Notes: generated by a model from the letters alone, not told the origin. A DNA stretch of 64,000 nt from JAHJDS01 sp964569795 (GCA_964569795.1 CAZMVB010000004.1:129016-193015); one strand, 5' to 3'; positions 34,383 through 43,469 are shown, numbered from the stretch's first letter. A program made the numbers and translations.

Positions 34383-35852
34383 ATGAAACGGCTCCTGGAA
34401 ATCCCGGGCCGGGTCCGCCAAGTGCTGGGCCGGACCATGTGGCGGGCGGACATCGGTCCCGAGACCTGGTGGGGACGGCGGGGCCTGTGGCTCGCCCGGG
34501 TGATGGTCCTGTCGGTCTTCCGCAGCGCCCGGGGGTCGCTGGCGACCCGGGCCTTTGCCCTGACCTTTGTCACCCTCCTGGCGGTGGTCCCCCTGATGGC
34601 CGTCTCCTTTTCGGTGGCCAAGGGATTCGGTCTGGATCAGTCCCTGCAGCGGGTCATCCAGAAGTACGCCCTGGGCCAGGAGGACGAGCCCCCGGCGGCG
34701 GAGGAGGTCAAGAAAAGGCCCGGCCAGGCCCAGCAGGCCACCGGTCAGGCCCAACAGGCCACTGGTCGGACCCAGAAGGCCTTGGGCCAGGTCCTGGGGT
34801 ACATCTTCAAGTACGTCCATCGGACCAACGTCGGCACCCTGGGTCTGGTCGGGGTGCTGCTGTTGTTTTTCGCCGCCCTCCGGATGCTGGCCTACGTCGA
34901 GAGCCACCTGAACCAGATCTGGGGCGTGACCCGGTCCCGATCCACCCTGCGCAAGTTCAGCGACTACACCTCTGTCCTGCTGGTCTGTCCCATCCTGCTG
35001 ATCGCCTCGACGACCCTGACGGCCTCGCTCCAATCGACGGCCGTGGTCAAGTACCTCCTCGGCCTTTCGGGCCTGGACGTGGTCATCCGGTTCATGTTTT
35101 CCCTGGGGCCGTGGCTGACCATCTGGGCGGCCCTGACCTTCTTTCTGACCTTCATGCCCAACACGCGGGTCAGGTTCGGGGCGGCCCTTTTGGGGGGCCT
35201 GGCCGCGGGCACGATCCTGGTCATTCTCCAGATGGCCTACATCAAACTCCAGGTGGGCGTGTCGCGTTACAATGCCATTTACGGCACCTTCGCCTCGCTG
35301 CCGCTGTTCATGGTCTGGCTGCAGTTGTCGTGGATGACGGTCCTGTTCGGGGCCGAGGTCAGCTACGCCGCCCAGAACGTGTCGCGGCACCTGGACGAGC
35401 CCGACCGGCCGCCGCTGAGCGTCTCGGGTCGCCGGCGGCTGGCGGTCCGGCTGATGATCGCCCTGGGGGCGGGATTCGTGTCGGACCGGGGACCCCAGAC
35501 CGTGGACGATTTGAGTGTCAGCGTGGGCGCGCCCCACGATCAGGTCGGCGAGGTGGTCAGGCTTCTGGACGGGGCCGGCCTGCTGACCGAGGTGGCCGGG
35601 AACCAGGGCGCCTATCTGCCCCGCCGCGCCCTGAACCGGGTGACGGTGACCGACGTGGTCGGGGCCGTCGAGGGTCTGGACGAGATCTCGACCCAGAGCC
35701 GACTGCCCCAGGACGAGACCGGGCGGCTGCTCCGGGCCGCGGACGAACACCTGGATCACGCCCTCAAGACCGCCCGGTCCGAACTGGACCAGCTGACCAT
35801 CAGTGATCTGGTGGACAAGGCCGCCGCCCGCGTCTCCCGGACGAAGGGCTGA
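34383..35852 (+). CDS. YihY/BrkB (UPF0761) family membrane protein
   Basis: 489 residues from the ATG at 34383. About six membrane helices between residues 40 and 340, with family motifs LATRAFALTFVTLLAVVPL, LRMLAYVESHLNQIWGV and YNAIYGTFASLPLFMVWLQLSW. A loop near residues 110-140 holds the short repeat AQQATGQAQQATG. The C-terminal 130 residues resemble a winged-helix regulatory domain, as in longer family members. Biochemical role of the family is not settled; these are not ribonuclease BN, despite old annotation. Divergent from the trpE leader. Confidence 0.87.
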   Translation: MKRLLEIPGRVRQVLGRTMWRADIGPETWWGRRGLWLARVMVLSVFRSARGSLATRAFALTFVTLLAVVPLMAVSFSVAKGFGLDQSLQRVIQKYALGQEDEPPAAEEVKKRPGQAQQATGQAQQATGRTQKALGQVLGYIFKYVHRTNVGTLGLVGVLLLFFAALRMLAYVESHLNQIWGVTRSRSTLRKFSDYTSVLLVCPILLIASTTLTASLQSTAVVKYLLGLSGLDVVIRFMFSLGPWLTIWAALTFFLTFMPNTRVRFGAALLGGLAAGTILVILQMAYIKLQVGVSRYNAIYGTFASLPLFMVWLQLSWMTVLFGAEVSYAAQNVSRHLDEPDRPPLSVSGRRRLAVRLMIALGAGFVSDRGPQTVDDLSVSVGAPHDQVGEVVRLLDGAGLLTEVAGNQGAYLPRRALNRVTVTDVVGAVEGLDEISTQSRLPQDETGRLLRAADEHLDHALKTARSELDQLTISDLVDKAAARVSRTKG

Positions 35853-35947
35853 CTTGACGTCACGAGGTCCCTGCCTTTGGATTTAAAAAGGGGGGCCGGT
35901 CAGCCAGGATCGGTTTTTCAGAGGAACAACGAACGTGGAGGCCCAGG

Positions 35948-36388
35948 ATGAGCCGAATAGCGATTTCCGCCGTGGCCCTGGCGGCCCTGCTGCTCCTGGC
36001 GGCGGCGCCGGCGCTGGCCGCCGAGCCCATGACCGACGCCGGAATCAAGGCCAAGTACAGCCAGTCCTATGACTCGCCCCCGATCAAGGTCATCTACACC
36101 CCGAACCTGCCCGCCCAATATCCCAAGACCGTGGCCGATTTCTTGAGGTACACCGTTCGGGTCCGCAACCGGACGACCTGCGCCCTGGGACCGGCGGACG
36201 ACGGTTCATCCGGCGTCATGCTCCGCCTTCCGGCCCGGTGGCAGAGCGCCGACGAGATCGACGCCCGGAAGCGGGGGCTGCTCAAGCAGATCGCCGTGAT
36301 GCTGTCCCAGAAGCTGGGGACCAGCGTCCAACTGGTGGTGGTCCGGGCCGGCACGAACCAGGAGACCTTCCGGACGAGCAGCCAATAG
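35948..36388 (+). CDS. Small secreted protein of unknown function
   Basis: 146 residues with a clear Sec signal peptide (VALAALLLLAAAPALAAEP, cleavage after ALA near residue 25). The mature part is about 120 residues, soluble and basic, with a single Cys. No family recognised. Good ribosome binding region (GTGGAGG) and its own terminator downstream, so probably monocistronic and periplasmic. Confidence 0.75.
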   Translation: MSRIAISAVALAALLLLAAAPALAAEPMTDAGIKAKYSQSYDSPPIKVIYTPNLPAQYPKTVADFLRYTVRVRNRTTCALGPADDGSSGVMLRLPARWQSADEIDARKRGLLKQIAVMLSQKLGTSVQLVVVRAGTNQETFRTSSQ

Positions 36389-36404
36389 GCCCGGTCCCGA
36401 AGAT

Positions 36405-36441
36405 GCCCGTCAACCGGCGTCCTGACGGGCGCCGGTTTTTT
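36405..36441 (+). terminator. Terminator after the small secreted protein gene
   Basis: GCCCGTCA (36405-36412) pairs with TGACGGGC (36423-36430); GCCGG and T6 (36436-36441) follow. An overlapping alternative stem uses ACCGGCG / CGCCGGT. Confidence 0.75.
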
Positions 36442-36518
36442 CGTGGGGGTGGGGCCGTTGATGTCCGCGGCGCGCCCGTCCCCGTCACGGCCTGGCGGTC
36501 AGCGGTGCGGCCTCGGGG

Positions 36519-36926
36519 TCAGCGGCCGGTCGAGCCGTCCGGTCCCCGGTCGGTCCGCTTCCGGCCCAGCCGGTCGAGCAGGCGGCCGTAATAGCGCTGG
36601 TCTTCCTCGAATTCGATCCGGGTCGAGCGGATCATGTTCAGCTTCATCACCAGAAAATTGAGACGGCGCATCTGGCGCAGGCGTTCCTGTTCGTCGGGCA
36701 GATTCGGGATCAGGTCTTCGAGGCGGTGGATCTGATGCTTGATATCCAGATCCGGGGGCACGCAGTCGGCGTTCTTGAGGATGTGGTAGGCCAGCCGCAC
36801 CTCGGCCGGGGTGCGGAAGTAGTCCTCCAGGGACAGCTCGCGGCCGCGGCCCTCGAGATTGAGGAATTCGCCCCGGCTGATGGCCTCCTTGATGCGTTGT
36901 TCGGCCAGTTTGGTGAAGGCGCTCAC
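36519..36926 (-). CDS. DUF1992 (DnaJ homologue subfamily C member 28 conserved domain) protein
   Basis: 135 residues from the GTG at 36926, with GGAG nine bases before it; an ATG at 36980 would add 18 unconserved residues. Family signature: FTKLAEQRIKEAISRGEF, NLEGRGRELSLED and LAYHILKNADCVPPDLDIK, then a helical C-terminal half. Despite the name there is no J domain. Function of the domain is unknown; in bacteria it is a small cytoplasmic protein. Confidence 0.85.
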   Translation of the reverse strand: MSAFTKLAEQRIKEAISRGEFLNLEGRGRELSLEDYFRTPAEVRLAYHILKNADCVPPDLDIKHQIHRLEDLIPNLPDEQERLRQMRRLNFLVMKLNMIRSTRIEFEEDQRYYGRLLDRLGRKRTDRGPDGSTGR

Positions 36927-37063
36927 GATCGATACTCTCCGCCCCGGCGCCGCCCGCCCTCGTTTCAGGCCCGGGGTCATCGCTCCGGCCGGGCCGGGTC
37001 AATCAGACTATAGCGCACCCGGGGTCCCGGGGCAAGGCCGGCCCCCGGGGCGGGCCGGTCCGG

Positions 37064-39061
37064 TCAGCGGGTCCGGACCCGGGCCAGATACGGGGCGGCG
37101 AGGCTGTGGAGAAAGACCTGGAAGACCTCCCGGCGATGCCGTTTCAGGACCAGGCCTCCCTTGACGTTCTCGGCCAGGAACTGGCTGTAGGTCGGGGCCT
37201 GGCGTTTGACCAGCTCCATGACCACCAGCCGGCCGCCCGAGCCCAGCGGGAAGGCCCGCCGCGGGGCCCGTCGGGAGCCCGGGAAGAGCTTGAGGGCCGT
37301 CCGCCGAAACGCCTCGGCCCGCGAACCGAAGAGGTCCTTGACGTCGGGCGGCAGGTCCCCGGTCCGGACCAACACGGCCACCCGGGGCGGGCTCAGCCGC
37401 AGCTTCAGGGCCAGGTCATCGAGTTTCTTGCCGCCGCGCAGGTCGGCCAGCAGGCGCTCGGCCGTCTGGATCGTCTTCTTGCGGGCGGCGTCCTTTTCGG
37501 CCAGCTGGTAAACCTTTTTCTTGACCTCGGCGAACTTGGCCGGACGGCCCGGCACCCGGGACAGGCGCCGGAGGATGTAATAGCCCTTGTCCCCCTTGAT
37601 CAAGGGGCTGAACTGACCGTCGCGGGTCAGGGCGAAGGCGGCCCGGATCACCCGCGGCTCGCGTCCCAGGGGCGGGACCTGAACCTGGTTCGGGGTGAAC
37701 AGCCCGGTCCGGTGGACCTTGAGGCCGGCCCGGGGGTTGGCCTTGATCACGGCCGCCAGGGGCTGATTCCGGTAGGCCGGCATCTGGTCCCGGATGGCCT
37801 CGGCCCGGACCCTGGCCCGATTCCAGGCCACGGCCCGGCGCTTTTTGGCCAGTTGCGTTTGCAGGGTCCGGACTATCTCGGCCCGGACCTGGCTCAAGGG
37901 CTTGATCCGGGCGGGGCGGTCCTCGAACTTGTAGATGATGTGCCAGCCGTGACGGGTCCGGACCAGTCCGGAGACCTGGCCCACGGGCAGTTTGTCGGCC
38001 ACCCGGGCGAAGTCGGGATCGCCCAGGGCCTGGGGCGGCAGATAGCCCAACTCGCCGCCGGCGCCCCGGCCGCCCCGCTGCTCGGCGAAGATGCTGGCCA
38101 GTTGCGTGAACTGCCGGCCGGACTTGATCTTCTTGGCCAGGGCCAGGACGTACTGGGCCTTGGTCCGGACCCAGAGGGCCTCCATCCAGAACGGGTGCGG
38201 GGACAGGTTGAACTGGATATGGGCGACCCTGACCAGGCGCGGCACCCGGAAGCGATCATGGCGGTGTTCTTGATAGTAGGCCTTGATCTCGGCGGCCGTC
38301 GGACCCTTGGCCGGGGGGAGGTACCGGTCGAGGGGGAAGGCCAGGTAGGACACCCGGACCCGGGCCGGCAGGCGGAACAGGTCGGGATTGGCCTTGTAAA
38401 AACTCTGCGCCATGGCCGCCGTGACCGGGGCCGGCGTCTGGCCCGGATCGATGACCAGGTATTTGACCTCGACCGACTCGTGGTTGTACCGGTAGCGCTG
38501 ATAGACCAGTTCCGGCGGGACGGACAGGGAGCCGGTCAACAGGTTGTAGAGGCTGCGTCGATAGAGCTGGTATCGGGCCAGCTTCTCGTTCCACTTGCGG
38601 TTGGTGGTGAGCTGGGGCAGGTTGTAGAGGTCCACCCAGGGGGGCAACTGGTCCACGAAGTCCTTGCGGAAGGGATCGCGCCGGGCCAGGTCCTTGATGA
38701 AGTGGTCGATTTCCTCGGGGGCGAAGGCGAAGCCCAGCCGCCGGCCGAGACGCTCGACCGCCTCCCGGATGACCAGGACCTCCAGGGCCCGCCGGTTCCG
38801 TTTCGGGGTGGACAGGGTTTTGGCCTCGGGCAGGTTCATCTTCTGCGACGCCAGGCGCCGCTGCACCCGCTCGATCTCGGCCGAGGTGGCGCTGACCATC
38901 CCCCTGGTGACCGGCAGGTCGCGGATGACCCGGTCGGGGTAACCCCGCAGGCAGGACATGAAGTCGCCGGTGCCGAAGAAGGCCACCAGGGCCCCGCCGG
39001 CGAAGATCAGGATGCCCCAGCCAATAATGCCCGACGCCTTGCGGCGCATCAAATCCAGCAT
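37064..39061 (-). CDS. PpiD-like periplasmic foldase (SurA_N/parvulin domains)
   Basis: 665 residues. A single N-terminal membrane anchor (GIIGWGILIFAGGALVAFF) places the rest in the periplasm. A SurA_N-like chaperone region follows (about 50-230), then a parvulin PPIase domain (about 255-390) with FAEQRGGRGAGGELGYL, LPVGQVSGLVRTRHGWHIIYKFEDR. A second, weaker PPIase-like region lies near 470-560. Predicted to help fold outer-membrane and periplasmic proteins. One Cys near residue 38 just after the anchor is unusual. Strand-isolated from the genes on either side. Confidence 0.85.
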   Translation of the reverse strand: MLDLMRRKASGIIGWGILIFAGGALVAFFGTGDFMSCLRGYPDRVIRDLPVTRGMVSATSAEIERVQRRLASQKMNLPEAKTLSTPKRNRRALEVLVIREAVERLGRRLGFAFAPEEIDHFIKDLARRDPFRKDFVDQLPPWVDLYNLPQLTTNRKWNEKLARYQLYRRSLYNLLTGSLSVPPELVYQRYRYNHESVEVKYLVIDPGQTPAPVTAAMAQSFYKANPDLFRLPARVRVSYLAFPLDRYLPPAKGPTAAEIKAYYQEHRHDRFRVPRLVRVAHIQFNLSPHPFWMEALWVRTKAQYVLALAKKIKSGRQFTQLASIFAEQRGGRGAGGELGYLPPQALGDPDFARVADKLPVGQVSGLVRTRHGWHIIYKFEDRPARIKPLSQVRAEIVRTLQTQLAKKRRAVAWNRARVRAEAIRDQMPAYRNQPLAAVIKANPRAGLKVHRTGLFTPNQVQVPPLGREPRVIRAAFALTRDGQFSPLIKGDKGYYILRRLSRVPGRPAKFAEVKKKVYQLAEKDAARKKTIQTAERLLADLRGGKKLDDLALKLRLSPPRVAVLVRTGDLPPDVKDLFGSRAEAFRRTALKLFPGSRRAPRRAFPLGSGGRLVVMELVKRQAPTYSQFLAENVKGGLVLKRHRREVFQVFLHSLAAPYLARVRTR

Positions 39062-39210
39062 GAAAGTACCTTCGTTGCCTAAGAAGTAAAACAGCGGTAG
39101 TGTATGACACCCGGGCCGGCGGTGTCAATCGTTCGCCGGATCAAAAAGGGGCCGCCGCCCCGGCACGTGACCAGGGCCCGCCCCCGACAAATCGAAAACC
39201 GGATCCGGGG

Positions 39211-39831
39211 TCAGTCCCCCCGCCGGATGGCGGCCAGGGTCCAGTCGCCGGGACCGCTGGGCCGGGTGAAGGTCCAGTGCTCGACGAAGTCCTTCGGATT
39301 CTCGGCGTCGCCGTCCACGATCTGGCGGGAGGTGACGTCCATGGTGTACTCGATCATCTGGGCGGTCAGCCGGGCGGTGATGAAGTCCTGACCGTCCTCC
39401 TGCCAGGCCTCGACCAGATCGACCTCGCCCTCCTCGGCCTCGAGCCGGTTGGTGACCCCGTCGGCCAGCATCCGCTTGACGTCCTCGTCCACCAGATCGA
39501 ACAGCTCGGCGGTCATCATCGCCCGGACCGGGGTCAGGTCCCGGGCGTGCCAGGCGTCCTGGAACCGCCCGAAGGCCTCGGCCACGAAGTCCTTGAACCG
39601 TTCCGCCTCGAAGGCTCGGTCGTCATGACGGATGGCGTCCAGGCCGTCAACCACCGGGTCGATGACCCGGACCATGTCGGGCTCGCCCCAGGCGTCGGCA
39701 TGCTCGACGTAATGGTCCTCGGACGCGCCGATGGCCCGGGCCCGTTTGGCCCGGGAGACCCTGATCCGCCAGACGATGAAGATCACCGCCAGGATGATCA
39801 GTCCGATCAGTACCCCATTCCAAAAACCCAT
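39211..39831 (-). CDS. Tim44-like domain protein
   Basis: 206 residues: N-terminal membrane helix (GVLIGLIILAVIFIVWRI), a short basic linker, then a Tim44/MBA1-type domain (about 65-205). Typical segments are FKDFVAEAFGRFQDAWHARDL, VRAMMTAELFDLVDEDV and FVEHWTFTRPSGPGDWTLAA. Bacterial members are membrane-associated and of uncertain role; the mitochondrial relative tethers Hsp70 to the translocase. AAGGAGGG ribosome binding site. Stands 22 bases downstream of the AAA ATPase gene on the same strand. Confidence 0.85.
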   Translation of the reverse strand: MGFWNGVLIGLIILAVIFIVWRIRVSRAKRARAIGASEDHYVEHADAWGEPDMVRVIDPVVDGLDAIRHDDRAFEAERFKDFVAEAFGRFQDAWHARDLTPVRAMMTAELFDLVDEDVKRMLADGVTNRLEAEEGEVDLVEAWQEDGQDFITARLTAQMIEYTMDVTSRQIVDGDAENPKDFVEHWTFTRPSGPGDWTLAAIRRGD

Positions 39832-39853
39832 GTCCCTTGACCCTCCTTGAAGT

Positions 39854-40711
39854 CTATCGGCCGGACGGATCGGTCAGGTAGACCAGGGCCTCGGGCCCCA
39901 GGATCATCGTCACCGACCGGGCCAGGGTCCGCAATTTGTCCGCTCCGGACGACTCGGAGAGCAGCTTCAAGGCGTAGCGTCCGATGTTGATGCCGTCCCG
40001 AACGGTGAAGGGTTCGTCAGCCAGGTGGGCGGCCCCCAAAAAGGCGACAACGTAATTCAGAATCTGGTCGTCGGCAAAGGGCAGATTCTCGGCCAGGATT
40101 AGCCGTTCCTGATCCGGCTCGGGGAAGTCGATGTAGATCTGGGGCTGCAGCCGGGAGTGGATGTACTCGGGCAGTTCATAGGTCGAGGCGTCCTGGTTCA
40201 TGGTGGCCACGAACCGGAATTCGGGATGGGCCTCGATCTTGATCCCGGCGACGATGGACTCGACGTAGCGCCGGTTGTCCAGAAGCGGCGCCAGCGAGGC
40301 CCAGGATTTCTCGCTCATCCGGTTGCCCTCGTCGATCACGGCCACGCCGCCGGTGATCATGGCCGTGACCACCGACGAGGCCATGTACCGGATCTGGCCC
40401 TGGCCCGAGATGACCGGGGTGACCAGCAGGTCCTCGGGCCGGGTGTCCATGGTCGCCTGAAAGACGTACACCGGCCGGCCGGTGCGCCGGGCCGCGGCCA
40501 CGGCCAGGGTGGTCTTGCCCACCCCGGGACGTCCCAGCAGCCGCGGATTGAGCGGCAGATCCCGGTCGTCCACCACCAGCCAGGCCGCCAGGACCTGCCA
40601 GATCAGGTCCTCCTGCCCGACCCAGGACACCTCGAACCGGTCGGGGTGGGCCAGATGAAGGGTGACCCCCTCGATGGTCACGGTGTGGGCTGAGTTCGGC
40701 TCGGGGTTCAT
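39854..40711 (-). CDS. MoxR-type AAA+ ATPase
   Basis: 285 residues from the ATG at 40711 (AAAGGAG upstream). Walker A LGRPGVGKTTLAVAAARRTG, Walker B-like GVAVIDEGNRMSEKSWASL, sensor region EFRFVATMNQDASTYELPEYIHSRLQ and arginine-finger-like SRLQPQ. MoxR ATPases usually act with a VWA-domain partner to activate or assemble metalloenzymes or surface complexes. No VWA protein is nearby; only the Tim44-like gene is in tandem. Confidence 0.85.
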   Translation of the reverse strand: MNPEPNSAHTVTIEGVTLHLAHPDRFEVSWVGQEDLIWQVLAAWLVVDDRDLPLNPRLLGRPGVGKTTLAVAAARRTGRPVYVFQATMDTRPEDLLVTPVISGQGQIRYMASSVVTAMITGGVAVIDEGNRMSEKSWASLAPLLDNRRYVESIVAGIKIEAHPEFRFVATMNQDASTYELPEYIHSRLQPQIYIDFPEPDQERLILAENLPFADDQILNYVVAFLGAAHLADEPFTVRDGINIGRYALKLLSESSGADKLRTLARSVTMILGPEALVYLTDPSGR

Positions 40712-40763
40712 GATCGCTCCTTTGGCGACAACTCTACACTGAAGGGGCGGGACAAGGCAAGGG

Positions 40764-40793
40764 TTGACACCGCTCGCGGCGGTCATGGACAAT
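40764..40793 (+). promoter_or_regulatory. Putative promoter for the TPR lipoprotein gene
   Basis: TTGACA (40764-40769), 18-base spacer, GACAAT (40788-40793). The predicted transcript start falls at or next to the ATG at 40800, implying a leaderless or nearly leaderless mRNA. Confidence 0.4.
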
Positions 40794-40799
40794 AGGCGC

Positions 40800-41789
40800 A
40801 TGTCTAAACGGATCGGCATCTTGGCCCTGGTGGTCTGCCTGCTTGCGGCGCCCGGCTGCGGCTGGATCAAATCCAGTTGGCACTGGACCACCCACTGGGT
40901 CGGATCGTGGTTTTCCTCGACCCCGAAAAAGGCCCCGCCCCCGGTCCCGCCCCGGGCCGCGACCGAGACGGACGGATTTCGGCTCCTGGCCCAGCGGAAA
41001 TACCTGGCCGCCAGCGCGGCCTTTTCCCGCAGGCTGGCCGCCGGGGTCCCCGACCGCCGGCAGCGGGTGGCCCTGCTCCTGGGCCGGGCCCGGGCCCTGT
41101 ACCAGCTGGGCGAGGACTACCGGGCCCTGGCCGACCTGAACGAGGCCATCGGCCTGGCCCCGGGCAAGGCCGAGCTGTACGACTGGCGGCTGCGCATCTG
41201 GGCCCGCCAGGGGCAGATCAAGCAGGCCGCCCAGGACGCCGACCGCCTGGTCGCCCTGGTCCCTAAGAGCGCGGTCGCCCGCTTCAACCAGGCCCTGATC
41301 CGGGTCAAGCAGGGTCGCCTGGCCGAGGCCCTGACCGGACTGACCGAGGCCATCCGGTTGGATCCCAGGCTGGCCGCGGCCCACCATCTCCGGGGGGTGA
41401 TCCGGCTCAAGCAAAAACATTACGGCCCGGCCCTTAAGGACCTGAAACGGGCCGTCAAGCTGGACCCCAAGAACGCCGAATACTGGCTGGACTACGGGAT
41501 CGCCGAGTACCAGCGGGGACGGCTGGCCGCGGCCGTCGAGCACAGCTCCCGGGCGATCTCGCTCGACCCGAACCTGGCCCGGGCCTATTACAACCGGGGG
41601 ATGATGTATCTGCGGCTGGGCAAGAAGCAGCGGGCCAAGGAGGACCTCACCCGGTTCATGGCCATGACCGGCCTGTTGGTCGTCCCCAAACGCACCTCGC
41701 CGGCGTCCATGGGCGTGACCCCGGGGGGCGGCATCCTGACCCCCGGCGCCTTCCGGCGGCGCAACTTCCTGCTCCGTCCCGTACGCTGA
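40800..41789 (+). CDS. TPR-repeat lipoprotein
   Basis: 329 residues from the ATG at 40800. Type II signal peptide ending in LLAAPGCG. After a Trp-rich and Pro-rich linker come about six or seven tetratricopeptide repeats (residues about 60-300), e.g. AIRLDPRLAAAHHLRGVIRLK, KRAVKLDPKNAEYWLDYGIA and SRAISLDPNLARAYYNRGMMY. Likely an outer- or inner-membrane lipid-anchored scaffold; some similar proteins serve secretion or cell-envelope complexes. The C-terminus is Pro/Gly-rich and unconserved. Confidence 0.85.
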   Translation: MSKRIGILALVVCLLAAPGCGWIKSSWHWTTHWVGSWFSSTPKKAPPPVPPRAATETDGFRLLAQRKYLAASAAFSRRLAAGVPDRRQRVALLLGRARALYQLGEDYRALADLNEAIGLAPGKAELYDWRLRIWARQGQIKQAAQDADRLVALVPKSAVARFNQALIRVKQGRLAEALTGLTEAIRLDPRLAAAHHLRGVIRLKQKHYGPALKDLKRAVKLDPKNAEYWLDYGIAEYQRGRLAAAVEHSSRAISLDPNLARAYYNRGMMYLRLGKKQRAKEDLTRFMAMTGLLVVPKRTSPASMGVTPGGGILTPGAFRRRNFLLRPVR

Positions 41790-41900
41790 CCAGCCGCGCC
41801 GGCATTGCCGCGGCGATTCCCGGGTATCTGGACGGGGAACACGATCGCCGCCGGCCCCATTGCCATAAATCTTGATCCGCGTCCGACGTCCCGGCGGGGC

Positions 41901-42674
41901 TCAGGAGGTCTTGCTGGCCTCGCCGGTCAATCGCAGCGACGTCTGAGGGGGACGGAGGCGTTCGATTGCGGCCGGGAACTCTTCCCAGGTTCTTCCGAGC
42001 AGCATCCGGCCGGTCTTTTTCCGGTTGGGGCCGCCCCACTGCTTGAAGAAAAAGGGCACGCCGGCATCACCGCACTGGTCCTTGACGTCGATGACCCAGT
42101 CCTGCTGCAGGGGCCTGGCCCGGGGCCCGGACTCGCCGCCCAGGATGACCCAGTCGATCTCGGTCAGGTCCAGGCCGGGCAGGGGGCCGAGCAGGGGCTC
42201 CAGGGACAGGAATTTGGTCCGGGCGCCGGTCGAGCGGAGGTGGTCGATCCGGAAGGCGTAGTCGGACCGCTCCACGGTGACGCCCAGCCAGACGTTGGCC
42301 GGCCAGCCCCCGGCGGGCCGGAACCCCTTGAGCCGGGCCGAGCGTTTCGTCAGTATCTGAAACTGGTGCTGATCGGTCCGGCGCATGGTGTCGAAAATGC
42401 GGTTGATAAAGGCGGTGGGCACTTTTTGGTGAAAGACGTCGCTCATGGAGTTGACAAAGACCAGGCGGGGCTTGCGCCACTTGAGGGGTATTTCCAGGGA
42501 ATCGGGGTGGAGGGTGACCGCAAAGCCGTTCCTGTAGCGGGGCTGTCCCATGGCCTGGAGGCGCCGGGCATAGCGCCGGGCATAGCAGTGGTCGCACCCG
42601 GCGCTGACCGGCGAGCACCCGGTGACCGGGTTCCAGGTGGACCAGGTCCATTCGATTTCAGATTCTATGACCAA
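41901..42674 (-). CDS. DUF5131 (phage Gp37/Gp68 family) protein
   Basis: About 257 residues from the TTG at 42674 (AGGAG five bases upstream); a GTG at 42680 abuts that site. The N-terminus reads IEWTWSTWNPVTGCSPVSAGCDHCYA, with Cys-x6-Cys-x2-Cys, reminiscent of a radical SAM cluster motif but with different spacing; further family stretches are VFVNSMSDVFH and WVILGGESGPRARP. DUF5131 genes occur in phages and mobile elements and are often paired with a three-Cys-motif partner (TcmP), which is absent here. Activity unknown. It lies between the TPR gene and the REP-associated transposase. Confidence 0.85.
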   Translation of the reverse strand: MVIESEIEWTWSTWNPVTGCSPVSAGCDHCYARRYARRLQAMGQPRYRNGFAVTLHPDSLEIPLKWRKPRLVFVNSMSDVFHQKVPTAFINRIFDTMRRTDQHQFQILTKRSARLKGFRPAGGWPANVWLGVTVERSDYAFRIDHLRSTGARTKFLSLEPLLGPLPGLDLTEIDWVILGGESGPRARPLQQDWVIDVKDQCGDAGVPFFFKQWGGPNRKKTGRMLLGRTWEEFPAAIERLRPPQTSLRLTGEASKTS

Positions 42675-42685
42675 GACCACTCCTG

Positions 42686-42711
42686 AAAAATAGGGACAGC
42701 CTCCTATTTTT
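42686..42711. repeat. REP-like inverted repeat, left copy
   Basis: 26-base sequence beginning AAAAATAGGGACAG and ending in CCTATTTTT. It is a perfect inverted copy of 42783-42808, with 71 AT-rich bases between, and could fold as a long hairpin. Lies just upstream of the DUF5131 gene start. Confidence 0.85.
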
Positions 42712-42782
42712 ATCTACCACTCATCTCAGCAATATAAATATAATTAAATCAACCAGTAATAGTGTATAATGCATGGTCGCGA

Positions 42783-42808
42783 AAAAATAGGAGGCTGTCC
42801 CTATTTTT
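42783..42808. repeat. REP-like inverted repeat, right copy
   Basis: Perfect reverse complement of 42686-42711. It overlaps the stop codon of the REP-associated transposase, as expected for repeats mobilised by that enzyme family. Confidence 0.85.
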
Positions 42809-43469
42809 TCTTCGGCCGGCCCACGGGGCGGGAACGCAACCGGCGACCCACAACGGATTCAAGCCTCAACAGGAAATTATCGCTGCCTACGGGACGGCCC
42901 GACAACGTGCCTTGGCGAAGCGTTTGAATTTCAGTCTCAGAGGGAAACGCCAGTAACGTCTCCGCCCAGTCCTGGTCACCAATCGTGTTCCGCCACCTTT
43001 CCAGATCCAGCAAGCCGCCGCCGTCTCTCAGTCCACAGTGCGCCGCCGCGCTGGACCAGGGATAATTCCAGGCCTGGTCCACCAAACCGCTTCTGACGGG
43101 ATTTTGTTCGACATACAGCAACGCCCGCCAGAAATGATCCTCGTCCAGGCAGCAGGAATAATACCGGCCCTGCCACAAATGCCCGCTCCGTTTCAGAAGC
43201 TCGTTCATGCGCCGAGAAAACGTTAAGTGGGTCAACCCGATGGCCCCGGCCAACGAGTCGTTCTCGGTGGGGACGCCGATCACATGGACATGGTTGTCCA
43301 TCAGACAATAGCCCAGGATTTCCAGGCCGTGTTTTTGGGAGTACCTCGATAGCAGGTTCAAATAGGCCGTTCGGTCGGCGTTGGAAAAAAAGACTCGTTG
43401 GTGGTTGTTGCCTCGTTGGGTGACGTGGTGGGGAACACCGGACACGATGATTCGGGAGGTCCTGGGCAT
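42801..43469 (-). CDS. REP-associated tyrosine transposase (RAYT, Y1_Tnp family)
   Basis: 222 residues. N-terminal MPRTSRIIVSGVPHHVTQRG, the HuH motif in MDNHVHVIGVP, and the catalytic Tyr region LLYVEQNPVRSGLV. Single-strand-specific HuH nuclease that acts on REP/BIME hairpins; RAYTs are usually single-copy and not flanked as normal insertion sequences. The C-terminus is basic (RRLRSRPVGRPKKK) and runs into the right repeat copy. All catalytic motifs look intact. Confidence 0.92.
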   Translation of the reverse strand: MPRTSRIIVSGVPHHVTQRGNNHQRVFFSNADRTAYLNLLSRYSQKHGLEILGYCLMDNHVHVIGVPTENDSLAGAIGLTHLTFSRRMNELLKRSGHLWQGRYYSCCLDEDHFWRALLYVEQNPVRSGLVDQAWNYPWSSAAAHCGLRDGGGLLDLERWRNTIGDQDWAETLLAFPSETEIQTLRQGTLSGRPVGSDNFLLRLESVVGRRLRSRPVGRPKKK

